This document shows, piece by piece, positions 45,413 through 59,000 of a DNA stretch of 64,000 bases. The translations under genes were made by a program, and so were the position numbers. How positions within the stretch are numbered: the stretch's first letter is position 1; each line of letters begins with the position of its first letter. Source of the DNA: Lepraria neglecta (taxonomy: Eukaryota; Ascomycota; Lecanoromycetes; Lecanorales; Stereocaulaceae); NCBI GenBank assembly GCA_033220425.1, contig CM065646.1:441501-505500 (forward strand), written 5' to 3'. The notes beneath the pieces are model-generated. The model made no database searches. It saw only the letters and a list, made by a program, of their open reading frames with translations, and was not told the DNA's origin.

Positions 45413-46525
45413 TCACCCCGTTGAACTCGGTATATTCGATGGAGATGGGACCGAACCGAAAACACTAATTGCATTTCGTCAACAAGCAGCTATCTAAATT
45501 ATCAACATTAGGGAAGCTACGGCAGACTCACCTCTCAATAACATGCACAACCCCGTTACTCGTCAGAATATCTGCCTGCAAAATCCTGCTTCCATTAACC
45601 AAAAAACCCCCCACTCTGATCCCTCTCAACAGCAAGCGGAGCTCCAAAACCAACATTTGCCAGTAGATATGGCCGTCCCACCCGTCACAAACCCATCCGT
45701 CAAGTTCGTCGAATACAGTACCTGTCCCGGCACGATATAATTGCTCAACGTACTATTTCCCGTTTCTATTTCCGCAGCAGCGGAGTTCTGGACCGCGAAG
45801 ACTGCGATGTCGGAGGCGTTGTTTATGTTAGCGCCCCCTAGGTTTTTGGTAGGGTTGGGATAGTAGGGAGGAGATTATACTAATGTTCAGGACTGTGCGT
45901 GTGTCTGCGAGGGGTAGGAGAGTGTGCGGCTGGGTGGTCGAGCAGGTGGAGGATGCCGCGTGTGAAGCTGAGGTCCTGAATTGGGGGTGTTTTGTTAGTA
46001 GTGGAGAGACTGCTTAGTGTGAGAGAGGGAAGGGAGGGAGGGGCGTATGGATTTGAAGCTGATGCCTGTGCCAATGTAGAACGCTGTTTCGTTGCGGAAG
46101 ACTTCTATCTTCGCTCCGCCTGTGACACTTTCGTACTTGGTGTCATTGAAACGGGTGGTCAAGAATTGAGTCCCGTTGAAGGAACTAGAAAGGTGTAGTC
46201 CATCAATCTGCAGATACTGCAGTAAACCACTCGTTAACGGCTTATTAGCGATATTAACGCCCTCGATCTGTCCTGCTACTCCACTGGGGAGTGGCTCAGC
46301 AATAAACTGCGTGAACGGTACATCGAGGGTGGTGAGGAAGATCGTTATAGGGTTTGCAGGGGCGTTGGCGAGTTGGGCAGATGCGCGGGTGTCATTGGCA
46401 ATGTAGGCTGTATTTACAGAGATGAAAGGGAGATAGGATGTGAGATCTTGGAAGGACGTATTGGTAGGGATTTGAGCCAGGGTGGTGCTCGCTATTGCAA
46501 GGACTAAAGTTAGATGTCTGTACAT
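45413..46525 (-). pseudogene. Secreted fasciclin-domain protein with frame changes
   Basis: The Met at 46525 starts a signal peptide (MYRHLTLVLAIASTTLAQ). Next comes a first fasciclin-like region (SFQDLTSYLPFIS; GGAKIEVFRNETAFYIGTG), then QDLSFTRGILHLLDH. A second region follows: SDIAVFAVQNSAAAEIETG, SNYIVPGQVLYSTNLTDGF, NGSRILQADILTSNGVVHVI. A last intron (45465-45531, GTGAGT...AATTAG) leads to SVFGSVPSPSNIPSSTG and a TGA at 45413-45415. These are the two beta-rich Fas1 modules of fungal surface adhesion proteins. Several pieces lie in different frames; changes fall at runs of G, C or T (around 45840, 45640 and 45600). A CTAAC...TTCAG acceptor near 45970 suggests one further intron with an unclear donor. 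Either decayed or affected by homopolymer indels. Confidence 0.55.
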
Positions 46526-47103
46526 GCTGGAGGGAATGAGAGTATTCATCCACCTTGACAGGTCCCGAGCCAAGAAAGTTGGATACGAGGGACAATTTGT
46601 AACTCGAATGTCATTGTACAGGGCGAGATCCACCTGACGCGCTTCTGATGCATGAAAGGAATTCTACCGGATCGCCAAGGGGGTCAAACGTAGGTATCGC
46701 GTAGAAGGAATCCAGTGAGTAAGGTCAAATAATTATCCTTCGAAGAATAGAAAAAGCGAACGAACACGGAGCAATGAGCTCAGAGCCGCAACGCGTCAAT
46801 ACTGAACCTGCAATAATAACTGATAAAAGTACAGAATTACCATAATCCAGTCCGACGAAGACATAGATCTCTAAAGTAGCTCTTTTCTAGGCTAAGTATC
46901 TGACTTGAAAAGAAGTATGTACCAAGTGAGGCAGACAGTCTCGAGCATAGAGACAAAAGGCGATATAAGTACAGAGGGTATCTTCGGCGCGAGTGTAGAA
47001 AGAAGAAAATAAAAAAGCAAATGATATTTCTCGCAGCGTGTCCATGAACGTCTTCAGCACATTGCCATCCGTGTGTCCAAAATTCCTCCTGCAAGCGTCT
47101 CGC
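46526..47103. other. Intergenic stretch
   Basis: Probable promoter of the fasciclin gene and 3' region of the kinesin gene; both are on the minus strand. No separate gene seen. Confidence 0.5.
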
Positions 47104-50100
47104 CTAAAAGCAATTAAAACCCCCTTTCTTCTTTTTCTTTTCCACAGCTCTCATCCTCTCCTCCAGCTGTGCCTTGGCCCTCTCCGCTTCTCGCCGCTTG
47201 TCCCTTTCTTCTTCCACTGCTTGCACGCTGTACCGCGCTCCACTCCGCTCGTTCCGTAACTCCTTGAGTTCGTCCTCGTAGCCCCAGCACTTCTTCTTCC
47301 ATCCCTCCATGTCCAATTTGATCTTGTTGCCCTGTGTCTCGAGATCGACGAGGGCTTCTTCGAGGGTTGCCGTGAGTTGCTTTTCGGCGAAGAGATGCTT
47401 TTCCATTTGACGTATGTGGGAGTCTTTCTCTTCGAGTTGAGCGGTGTGAGTGGCGATGAGTTCGGCGTTTTGGTTGCTGGGTGGTGAGGGGAAGGTTGAT
47501 CCAGGGAAGGTGGACGAAGTGGGGGATGTGACAGTAGCACCGGTTGGGAGTGGAGGTAGAGGAATAGCCGGCGGGGGAGATGGTAAAGCGGTGATGGAAG
47601 CGCTCTTTCGGAGATTGGAGGCTGCTAATGAATTGCGATCGATTTGTTGGGAATCGCGCATTTGTGCCTGTAATTGTGTGAGCATCTCTAGTGGAGTGGG
47701 CGTTAGACAATTTCTTACCTGCAGTTGTTCCACTTGGTTTTGGGAAGCCTCTAGCTGCTTCTCAAGAGTCGTGATGGCCGTATTGACCTGATTAGGGGTT
47801 TGAGATTGACTATAGCTGAGGACAGACAATCGGCTATTGCTGGCTTGCTGTGCCTCGTATGAAGCAGACAGCTGTTCTTCCAGTTCATCAACCAGATTCG
47901 TCGCTCTGTCTTTTTCGGCTTTGACTTTCTCCATCTCAGCAATACTGGCCTCGTTCGATTTGGCAGCCGCTGCAATCTCAGCTTTGAGTGTCTGGACCTC
48001 TTGGTGAAGTTGGTCTCGCTGCTTCTCCATAGCAACACATGCTGCCTTTGACTTCCGAAGCTCCTCTGCGAGCCCGGCTTTAGCTCGCTCTAATTGGTCC
48101 TTAAGATCAATAACTTCTGTCTCGAGTCGACCAATTTGGCTCGTGTAGACACCTTGCATTTCCTCAAGCTGACGCTCTGAAGCTGCTTTAGCAGTAGCGT
48201 GGTCCTGGACCGTTGAGCGAAGATCATCAACCTCCCGCGAATGCGAGTCGTGCAATGACTTAAGACCATGCCTATGGAATTCGACAGCAGATTCACGTTC
48301 TTCAATCTGCTGTTCGAACTCGGAGATTTGTTGACGATGTGCCTTGAGTTGGATTTCGCTGTCACTTCTGAAGCGTGCGGCGTCCTCGAGTTGATCACGA
48401 GCCGTGGCCTGTAGCTGCTCGAGCCTAGCAATCCGGTCCACATGTGATCCAATCGTTGCCTTGTGTCCATCAATCTCTCGACTCAATGCGGTGATGGTCT
48501 GTACGTGGCTGGTCTTTTCGTTTTCGAGATTGGCTGCAGTTGCCGATATGCTATCCGAACCGCGAGCTCTCTCGTCGGATTTCCTACGCATGGTTTCAAC
48601 GCTGGCTAGAGAGTTCTCCAGCTCGTTGATGGTGGAGATCAGTCTTTTTTCGGAAGCTTGCATTGAGTCGACTGCCGTCTTGTGCTTCTGTTGCCATTGG
48701 GAGACCTCCTCTTGCAGCCTCCCGACCTCTTGCGGAGGAGCCATATAGTCATCAAGCTGCCTGTTCGATTCGGTGGACGTAGCTGGGGTTTCTGGGAAGA
48801 ATCCTGGCATTGCCGATTTCGCTGATTCAGCGTGTTCTAATGATTGCTTGAGAGACTCGACTTCACTTTGTAATTCCTGCTCCCGAGACGAATGTTTCTC
48901 TTGCAGCATCCTCATCTGGTTTTCGTTCTCCAGAAGCTGGCCGTGCAAAGTAGATACGACGGACATGTCCATTGGGGATGAAGTCTTGAAGCTGGACCGT
49001 TCTCTGGTCAAACCAGATATCATGGTTGCCTTCGTCTCCATTTCTTTCTTCAGGGTTGCAAGCTCTGCTTCGAGAAGTTGAACGCGCTCAGATCGTTGAT
49101 GTAGCTCATGCATAGCAGTATTGAGGTTGATCTCGAAGCTCTGCATAGTGTCAGGCTTGTCTTCAAGATTGTCGGCTGCTATGTTCCTGAGCGAGGCGAA
49201 AGATCGATGAGCACGGTCGATCGTCATAACGTTTTGGCTCGACTTTCTCCTAATCACTGGCGAAGTCGGAGAAGTCGGACTTCTGTGTCTCAGTTTCTGC
49301 ACCTCTGTCTTGTATTCTTCAACGATGTCCAATGTTTCGGAATGTAATTCGTGCAATTCCGAGTATCTTCCATCGGCGCTTCTCAAAGCTTCCTCCTTTT
49401 CGTTATTTGCCCTTCTCAACTCTTCTATCTCGTGCAAAAACGATTCCTCACGATGAGACGTTCGTTTCCACTCCCCAGACGAGACCATCTTGCGAGGACT
49501 CTCGTCGACCGATGATGGGTCCAAAGAAGTGTTGGAGTCCCGTGCCGAGGACAATTCCGATGACAGAGAACGCGAGGATGGTAATTGTCCCCCATCTTTT
49601 AGCTCGTTCACCCTCGCGTCCTCTAAAAAAGACGTTGGCCGAGTAGATGCCAGTGATGTTATGCTGGGTGCTTCGGCTGGATGGCGAGCTTCGTCAACTG
49701 CGTCTTGAAGTTCCGCGAGAGTCCGTAATGCTTCGTGGTATTTCGCATTCAGCATGCCAAATTCGCCTACGGTCGACTCGTGCTGGATACGAAGGTCAAA
49801 AAGCTCCTGTGTGACATCCTCAAGCTTATCGGCCACCACTCTGGACTGTGCAGGACTGTGTTGTTCGTTTGCTCCAGCTATCGCAGCCGGACTTGCTCTT
49901 GCGGTGCTGACATCACGTTGATCGGCTGGCTCTTCTTGATCATGGCTTTGGCCGCTGGAGGCTTGGGGTGGAGGTATAGTGTCATCTTCATCGTCCGACT
50001 CCGGAATGGCGGTCTCGGCCGCTTCTTGAAGCGTCGACTGTGACGGTGGCTGTAGTCTGGAACCTTTTCTGGACTTTGGAATACCGTTCGTGAGCGGCTT

Positions 50101-52511
50101 GCTTGGAATTTGCTGACCTTCCGGCTTGCCATTCGGTTGGAGGTGGTCAAACTCATAGAGCAAGCTATCGAGCTTTCCGAGGCTCCTTTGGCGTTCGACT
50201 ACGTGCTCCAGGCGATCGAGCTCTCGCTGCTTCAGCTCCATGTCTTGGTCTGCTTCTGCCAGCCGTTCTTCCAGGGTGGAAATGTAGTCCTCGCATTGGG
50301 CCTCATTGGCACGAATTCTAGCGATCTCTTTCCGCAGTTCTAACACGAGGGCTGCTGACTTTTCGTCTCCAGAGCTTTGACCGTCAAGCTTGGACTCCAG
50401 ATTATGCAGGTATTCCTCGTTCTCAGCATCGCGGTCCACCAATTTCAGAACACGGTTCTGAAGCTGTTGGCTCACTGTCTCAACATAAGCACACCTGTTC
50501 TCCTTCTCAAGTAGGGTACTCTCGGTGGTAGCCAGGGACGATCGCGTATTTGACAGCGAAGTCTCTAGACTTTGGATCGTTTTCTCATATTCCAGCACGA
50601 CTTGCTCCACAGCTTCGGCAAAGGAGTTCGATCGTTTGAGTCTCTCGACAGCTGAATCGCCAATAGCTTCAGTGAGTGTGGGTGTTTCACCAGACTCGTT
50701 ATCTCTGGCCTTGGTGATTTCCGAGATGAGCTTCGCATGGCGCTGGCTCAGGGCTGTGTAATTTTCCTGTACGTCGAGAAGATGATTTTGTAGCTCAATC
50801 TCACGCTCATTTTGACGTTCTGCCCTTTCTTGGGGTGCACTCATTCCACGCTCAGAGTTGCGTATTTGATCACGAAGGAAGGACACTTCGGCTCGCAGGC
50901 GATCGATAACGGCTTGCTTGTCTCCATCGTCCGACGTTTGCTGAATCTGAGGTTTACTCTGGATAGCTCTAGCTCGTTGTGCATATTGAACGGTATTGAG
51001 AGTTTCGCTGAGATGAAACTCCGCTGGGGTAACACATGCAATCATGTAGGTGATTGCGTTGCCGCCGAGTGAATCTTGTAATAGCCGAGTCAGTTTAGAG
51101 TCGCGATATGAGATGTGGGTTCCAGCATGTCGAGTCGAGAGCTGCGAGATGACCTTTCCTAGACTTGCAAGACCCGCATTGATTGAGATTCCTTCTTTTG
51201 CGCGGTCACCAGAGGCACCGGTATTCTTTAACCGTTCACTGCCGGCCAGATCGACAAAGTGCAGTTTGCTGTCCACTGTTACCCAATCCTCTGTGCCCGA
51301 CATCGCTTCAATGGGCACTGAAAGCCTCTTCTCTCGCATGGAGGACTGTGCCTTATTCTTTCGTTGCACCAGATTGATGCTAAACACCGCATGAGACCGT
51401 GAGGACTTTGCATTGATCGCAGTCGAATCCGTTTGCCGAATGGAAGATCCAAAGTTCAAAGCACTCAGTAGGTCGTCAATGGAATGTATGTCGACTTGAT
51501 GTAGACCCGTCATGAGAATACGACCTCTGTCCTCTCGAATAGCCACAGTCATCCGTTCGTGCTGGGGCACAGATTCTGGGACTAGAAGATCTCGCAATGA
51601 CTCGTTGTAGATCTACGAAATATGTTCAGCAACGTAAACGTCATGATGAGCTGATGGAACTCACTTCAACATATGTAGCCTTCATCTGCCAATTCTTTTC
51701 CGTGCGTGCACTCGCATTCGCCTTGGCCAAAGATGCCAAGCTCTGAGTGGAATGCATCGAATAGCGCGTCGGTGTTCTGAGACCAGAAGATCCGCTCCGC
51801 TGTAATGATGGCGGTCCTTCGAGCTTCTCGAACAACGCTCCCGCTGCTCGTGGAATCACGCCTGGAACCCGGTGTTAGCGAAGATTCAATGACTGGCAAT
51901 GCGTATTCTCTCCACGCATGCATCTCTGACAGCCACGGGAACCTGGTACGTACCCATTACGCGAGGATTACTTTGCTCCGCGGGTCCAGAAGTGCCCATA
52001 GTATACGACTTCCCAGATCCAGACTGTCCGTATGCGAGGACTGAAACATTGTAGCCTTGCACAAAGGCATTCACGCTTTCCTGTATATATTCAAAGACAC
52101 CTTCTTGGTGTATGTCCTCCCCAAAAACCCTGTCAAATAGAAATAGCTTTCGACCTTGCGGGGAATCAACAGCCAGACTTGTAGGAGAGATGTTGTGGAC
52201 CATGGATCGCTGGAAGCGTTGAGGGACCAATTCGTAGCCTGGGTCAGTCGGTCGTAATGGCGGGCGAACTCTCATAGCTATGATGAAAGCGATGATTAGC
52301 AATGTCCCCTTGACTTTCAAGCATCCCAGAACCGCAATATTCTCAACCTACCGACTTTGACCGACACCGTTGGCTTGCCATCTTCGTCTGATGCCCTACT
52401 CCCTCCACCCTGTTTGCTGCTTACGCTCATCCGACTTTGACTCCTACCTGGCTGGAAAATCGCGCTCATTGGCCGCACAGGAGGCGGAGAAGCTGGCGGT
52501 GAGCCGGCCAT
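47104..52511 (-). CDS. Kinesin with N-terminal motor and very long coiled-coil stalk (kinesin-4/KIF4-like)
   Basis: Exons 52511-52352, 52277-51954, 51861-51665 and 51612-47104 join in frame to about 1729 residues (1712 if the in-frame intron at 47668-47718 is removed). Splice 1 makes VKVAMRVRPPL, the first motor strand. Then come FDRVFGEDIHQEGVFEYI, the P-loop GQSGSGKSYTMG (about 140), IYNESLRDLL, switch I NAKSSRSHAVF and switch II HFVDLAGSER. The neck is followed by more than 1100 residues of heptad-rich coiled coil broken by Pro/Ser linkers. The C-terminus is polybasic, KKKKKGGFNCF. The motor moves along microtubules. Assignment to kinesin-4 is by overall shape and motor wording, not a tree. 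A role in vesicle or spindle transport is inference. No frame breaks over 5 kb. Confidence 0.88.
47668..47718 (-). other. Probable 51-nt in-frame intron in the kinesin tail
   Basis: On the minus strand it has donor GTAAGA after CTGCAG, an internal CTAAC branch site and acceptor TTACAG. Its length is 17 codons exactly, with no stop, so retention adds 17 residues without breaking the frame. Either form would give a full-length kinesin. Confidence 0.6.
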
Positions 52512-54945
52512 CGCTCTTGAGCCGGAATTCTGGGCTCAAAACGCGACGGCAGCTTGATTATTGTGATGTGTTGCTGATTGATTGAATTGCGCAGAGTTGC
52601 ATATCGTGTTGCGTCTCCCGGTTGTTTGGAGGATGATTGCGTTGCGTTTCTGCAGACACGGCAGATGCCGCTGGATCGTCAAACAGAACGTAAAGGGTGT
52701 CGCAAAATGCCGGGATCGGGATCTATCAGCTCTATGTCTACCTGGTTCTGGTTCAGAAGTTTTTGGTGGGAAAGCGAAAGGTCGTCGAGCAGAAGCGCAG
52801 GAATTTTGACGGAGGTAGGGGTTGTGGCGTGGGAATGTGAAGGGAGAGATTTGTGATGGATCCTACGAAAGGAGTGATCGGCCACACAAACGGGATGGAC
52901 CCGACTAGTGATCTTAGTGTTAGACAGGGGTAACCTGCAGAGTTTGCCTACAAGACCACACAATTCACTTCGATAACTCTCTACGGAATCGTACGAAGTG
53001 CATGAGGACAATACGAAGGCTGAAGAATTGGATTGTTTTAGCTGGCTACTGACTGCCAGTCGCTACAAGAACCAAGATTCTACCTGAGGCGGCTATGGTC
53101 ATAGGGCGCTTTGGTCTCTCCAGGGTCTTCAATGCATGGTGGAGGGCTAGGAGAATCACGCTATAGAGAGGACAATGATGGATAGCCGTTTACCAACAAC
53201 GCGTGGCAGCATGAAGAAATGTCGCACTACTCCTGCATGGAAGGAGAATCGAAGCATATCCCGCCTTTGTCTGCCGCGTTGAGCGCTGATCCACAGCGAC
53301 GTAAGAAGAATATCCCCCACAGTTGAACATCTTTAGGTCTGTCATTTCGCAGGAATACGAAGGGGAAAGGCAGTTGCGTCGCTTGCAGGAATCCAGAACC
53401 TTTGAAGGCTTTGAAGCTCAAAATTATCTCATAAAAAGCAACGCGCCATAAGCGTCAATTGTTGATTTGGTCGCCCACTGACCCAAAGGAGGCCGGCGTG
53501 GGCGCCGTCTCACGGGTTCCTCGCCCGTCCGTGACTCGCGTTAACGCTTGGAAACCTTCCCCCATTGAAAAACCGTTGATTGGGTACCGACTCGCTGTCG
53601 CTGTCTCGTCCATCATAGCCAAGGCAACCTCAAGGCACGCGGAACGTATAATGCGGGATATAAAAATTGACTCCTGACGGACTTGACTCGCAAAGACGCC
53701 CTTGCAGTAAAATATTATTGCAATCCGGGGGTTAAAGTTGGGTAGTTGAGCCACTAACACGTACGTAATGAATGGTGAAGGTAAGAAACATCAAAAATTA
53801 TAACGAAGAGAGTAGATGGCTTGATTTTAAACCTTGAGGATCACCCCGACCACGCACTGAACGCATGTTGATGAGAAGGAAGGATGCTGCAGATCCTCAC
53901 AAGCTTATCATGTAGGGAGCGGCGATGAAGAAATTGCTGCCTCATGAGCAACTAAAACCACCTTCGAGTATTGTGTCATAAGTCGAAATAACCAATCTAG
54001 GATCTGAAGCATCAGACGCAGGTTGAGAGAAGCGCTCCTGATAACATACCATACCGGTCTTTCCACGTGTGTATGTATAGATTGCTTGCTACCAGTGAAG
54101 CCATGCCTACACATTTCAATCGAACGTCTCCTAACGCGCTAATTGCCCCCTTGCACTCGCACTTTCTCACCAAGTGAGACTAGTGTCGCCTTTTCTCTTC
54201 CCAAAAGCTTGCTTTACCTCAGAGATAGAGTTCCAGCATCGCCTCCCCGTGCTACCGCTAGCTAGTGTCATTATCGTTGCTACCAGTCAAGTCAAGCAAA
54301 GTCATTGGAGCCTTTCTCAAGCTGCGATGATGCCCTCGGCGCTCTGCCCCATCTCGTTGAATGGAAACCCTGTCAACAGATGAAGCGCATGTCCTCCATC
54401 CGCCTCGAAAGGACCCTAAAAGCGTGTAAACATCGAACCCAAGACATAACATGAATGGCATCAAGCTAAGAAGTCACAATTCCCAGGCTAACCTTCAAAG
54501 GTTAGTGGACTGAAGTACTTGGCAAAGTCGCTCTTCCAACACCCAAAACCAACATAGTGTTTGTATGAATTGAAGTGAGGCTCTCCACAGGCAGAACACA
54601 GCCCAACTCGCCATGTTTCAGGCTTGCCGAGGCCGGTTGGCAGTGCAGTCATTCCAACACACCTAACGGTGGTGATCACTACGACACCCTGCAAACGGAG
54701 CCATTGAGGACGGGAATGAGTAACAGGTGCCCAATATGTGTTATCTACACAAGGCAGTTCGCGCTATCAGGGTTCCGACCGCCGAGCCATATGCTTGAAC
54801 ATGAGGATAAAACGCCCACAGAAACATCATGACAAAGTCTTGGCTCGCTTGCAAGTGTGGTATAGTCTGGCATAGATGGGACCGATTGTTGGATGCATTC
54901 TGCATCCATGTAAAAACATGATTATCTTAGAGCAAAAAACCATAT
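52512..54945. other. Gene-free stretch of about 2.4 kb
   Basis: The first part should hold the kinesin promoter. Beyond it only short frames occur. No RNA gene, transposon end or repeat array was recognised. Confidence 0.5.
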
Positions 54946-55339
54946 ATGACAATGCTGGCTGTCATTATGTCTCACTTAACTTGCCAACTTCATCGCAAAA
55001 ATGCGGTCAACGTCCTGGCATTTGCCTGTAGAGCTCTTGTTGTTCCTCCAGGTCACCAAGGCTCTACCACAGCAGAATCTAGGTTCAACAACATCAACCT
55101 CTTCGCTGACACCTTCTGTGTAAGTAAGCCGATTGTCTGCCATGCCGAGCCTTTTACTGACGGCCTTAGAACTTTGAACCTAATCCAGTCTGCTAGTATT
55201 GCTCAATATGAGTACAATATCTGCTTGTTCGTCAGCAGCCAGCTGGCAGGTGGTCAATCGAGTGGTGTTGGGTCGAGTGGAGGCCGGTCAGCGCAGACAA
55301 CGGATTCCTCAGCCATTAGCACACAAAAGACCGTCACGC

Positions 55340-55430
55340 AACCCACTGAACCCCAGCCCACTAGCACTCAAAGTATTAGCACTCGAAGTACTAGCACTCA
55401 AAGGACTGGCACTCAAAGTACTAGTACGAA
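55340..55430 (+). repeat. Short ACT-AGC-ACT-CAA type coding repeats
   Basis: About six 15-nt units encoding STQ(S/R)(I/T)-like pentapeptides (STQSISTRSTSTQRTGTQST). Simple Ser/Thr repeat in the leader of the decayed protease gene. Confidence 0.75.
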
Positions 55431-55954
55431 TGCCTGCGTATGGCTTGTAAGTGGCAGCACTGGCAGCTTTCGTGCGCCAACAACAACGCTTGTCTCGGCT
55501 AGCGTCACTTGGTCGACAGGAGCGCTCATCGGGCCCCATCACAGCGACCTCCTATGCCGACATTGTGCCCTCTCTTGTCGATGTTTCATCCATCACTATC
55601 ATCACCGCTACATCAAGTAGCTCATCAACTATGACAGTCGGGCCTTCAGGACTCTGTAAGTCTTCTTTCTGTGTATTTTCGTCCCACCTACACCCCACTA
55701 AGCCTTGCTGTCCCTCTAGTTTGGCACCTCCTTGGCTCTCAAACAGTGTCAATTGACTCTCCACCGAACCCTCCGTCAACCTTGTATCTCCACTTTCGGC
55801 TTCTTCTTTGGGGTACTCTCTTCGACCACCACTTCTCTATTGGACTCTCAAAGCACCGTGTCCTCTACCGGCGTTTTCACTGTATCTTCAGAGTCTACAT
55901 CCTCGTCAGACTTTTCTTTCACAGCCACTTCCACCCTATCGCGTGAGGATATAC

Positions 55955-56090
55955 CATCTCAAACGCTCTCTTTGGGGGCATCTGCGATCTCGACTGGGAC
56001 AGACACTGTGCCAGTGTCTTCTCAAACGCTCTCTTTGGGGGAATCCGTACTCTCAACTGGGACAGATGGGCTCCCAGTGGGATCGAGTTT
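55955..56090 (+). repeat. Duplicated SQTLSLG...STGTD segment
   Basis: Two adjacent copies of a 21-codon unit, SQTLSLGASAISTGTDTVPV and SQTLSLGESVLSTGTDGLPV, in the mucin-like region. Confidence 0.8.
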
Positions 56091-59000
56091 GACACAAACT
56101 GGTGGGAGCATGGTGTCATCTAACTCCCAGGCTCAATCATTTGGTCCAACTTCACAGCCAGAGTCAGCGGGCTCTTCTGTCCTTTCGTCAGACTCTTTGG
56201 GAACTTTAACAGCAACAACGTCAACTTTGAAAGGTAGGCAACCAACTATGACGACATCTTCAGAGGGTCAGGCATCGATAAGTCAATCTAGATCACCCTC
56301 AGGCTCGAGTATGCTCTGTGGGCTATCAGGTTCGCTGTCCGCAAGCTCCACCAGCTCCGTTACAAGCTTGCCATCAGGGACCGCCTCAATGGGAATATCC
56401 ACAAGCGAAGCTTTAACTAGCGTTAACGCATATTCGGGAGTGCTTGGATATCAATCAACAGGTATAGGTACAGGGTCCTATTCAGGTCCCACATCATCCC
56501 GAACTACACTCTCCACGACGATGAGCAGTTTCATTGCTACCACTATGACCTCACCAGCAAGTCTCTCTACAGCTTCATCTTCGGCGGCCTTCGCAACATC
56601 GACAATCTTGACTTCTGGAACATTGACCATCACGTATGGACTTTCACCAACAACTACTGATCAATCAACAGACCCTACCCTTGGCCCAATCTTGGTCATA
56701 ATGGCTGGTGTCCCACCAAGCCCCATGGCTTTGATGCACCCGGATCTAAGCCTGGGCCCATTGAGAGGTCCACCAAGTGGCCTTAGCTGTCCTCCCATCT
56801 TAGCTCCGATCTGCTCGCTCAAGGCCAATAATATTGATGGCACTCTTCCGCCTGACGATGCGATAGTGGCTACATCGGACACTGTAAGAGACCCAAATGA
56901 TCCGAAGAACCACCCAACTCAGAACCCCTCAGAATCCCCAGATCAAAAACCCCAGCCATCTACAACTCAAAATCAAGAACCCAGCTCGAGTGTCTCCACA
57001 AGTAGCATGTCGAACTCAGCATCGACCCTGACCTCCAACAGCTTGTCTAGCCAGACTTCAAGTGAAATGACGAGTAGCATGTCCAGCAGCACTGTGAGTT
57101 CGAGCTCTAGCTCGGTTAGTAGTAGCTTAGCCATGGCTACGGAGACCACAGCTCGATACGTGATCGTCGGCAAGCCTGGGGCTGACGATACGGCTATCAA
57201 CAACTATTTGCAAACAGTTTTAGATGCAGACCAATACAAGCATGTGCTCTACCAACTCGACGAAACAGGAAAAACAGGTTCTAAATGGTTTTTTGGGGAC
57301 GAGCTCAGTGGCACCGATACCTTCTCATACGTGCACGGAATCAATCAATCGCAGGCTGATAGTATCCAGAAACTCTCCGGAGTAAATTACATCTTCCCAG
57401 ACACGGTCGTGGAGGGCCTTTCTACCGATCGTCCTGGTTTCGATCCTAATGCTTCAATCGCTGCTTACACTGACCCGCCTGCAACAAATGACCCGCCTGC
57501 TGATAAACGTAGCGCTCCGTGGATGGGTACACCGCACTTGGTGAAACGGAATCCTCAAGTGGGGTATACTAGGCAAGTCAACGGCAGGGACGAGCTCAAA
57601 TTACTGTCGAACTACTATACCGCCGACCAGCTCGAGGAACCAGAGTTTAACTGATGAAGACTATGTGTACGAGACACCAGCTGGTACAGGCACATGGGTG
57701 TACCTTGTCAGCGAATTCTATGACCAACATCCTGTATGTTTCACTCTCGATCTGACCTGTTTTGGAGTGAAATTCTCTTAGACTTGACACTTCTGACCGT
57801 TCTTAGGAGTACCTAGCCAGACTTACTGGCAGGCCGGTAACCCCTCCTGGCTTTCGAATGCCGACACGAACAAGTACTATCGCACGGAACTTGCGTCATC
57901 TCCAAGATAGCCGGTAGAGATTATGGCGTGGCTAAGCGGACTACTGTCATTCCTGTGGTCGGGTGGGGTGCTGGAAGGCACACTCGCTGGGGTGACGGCA
58001 GAATAGCAGAAGCTGTCCTGGAGCGCTGCCAGGCAAGACTGTCGTTATCATGCTACGACAAATCGAGAGCCGGTCGAGCGCTGGTGCAGAACGCCGCTAT
58101 AGAGAGCACATAGAATCGATCTTTCAATTAGGCGCTTCGTTCGTAGTTGCCGCTGGGTACACCTTCGAAGGCCCTAGAAGACTGCCTGGAACCCTTGCTG
58201 GCCCCGACTTTCCCATCATTCGGACTGGAGGCATTGAGCATAATGGGACACTTGCTCCAAAGGAGTGGGATGCGGATGACCTCGCAATCGACAATATCAG
58301 ACGTGCCTATCCAAATCGTAGATCAACGCAGGACGATGGTGGCTGCTACAGTAAGCCACATGCTACCATTTCCTGTTTACGTACAGCTAACGAGGGTCAG
58401 CTGCTCCGAAAATTGCTGGGATAATCGTATGCTATGCTTCACTACCGACGCCACCCTGGGCGATAGGAGCCACGGACAGAGACTGTTGAGAACATCAAAG
58501 AATTCATTACTCAGGGCGATAGCTCTTATTCCCGGTACCCGGGAGGCCTGCAGATTGTTAACAATGGTGCACCCGGTGACTACTTCTATGATAGTTGTAG
58601 TTGTATCAATGGCGCTGCCCGGAAACAAAAGCGTAATGGATCTAAGGCGGGCTGTGTTCGGTCTTCAACGGGGGCCACTGGTACAGCATCCGCTTGCCCA
58701 ACCGCCACCGATACCGCTTCCATTGGAGATTCGTCTGTAACGCCATCGAACTCAGGGTCCTCCGTGACCGTGACTTCGAGCACATCCACTAGTGCGAATA
58801 TTGCACCAACCGCAGACTCGGCTTCTAGCACGAGAAGTGTTTCTACCCGTGCACCCATTGCACCAACAGCAGGCTCCGCTTCCAGCACTGGAAGTGTTCC
58901 GGGCGTTGCATCAAGTCTTCAGCCTCTCCCAACTTCAGAGACAGTCCCAACTTCGGAAGCTCAACAACCTACAACAAGCCTAGTCAGTAGCACGCCCTCT

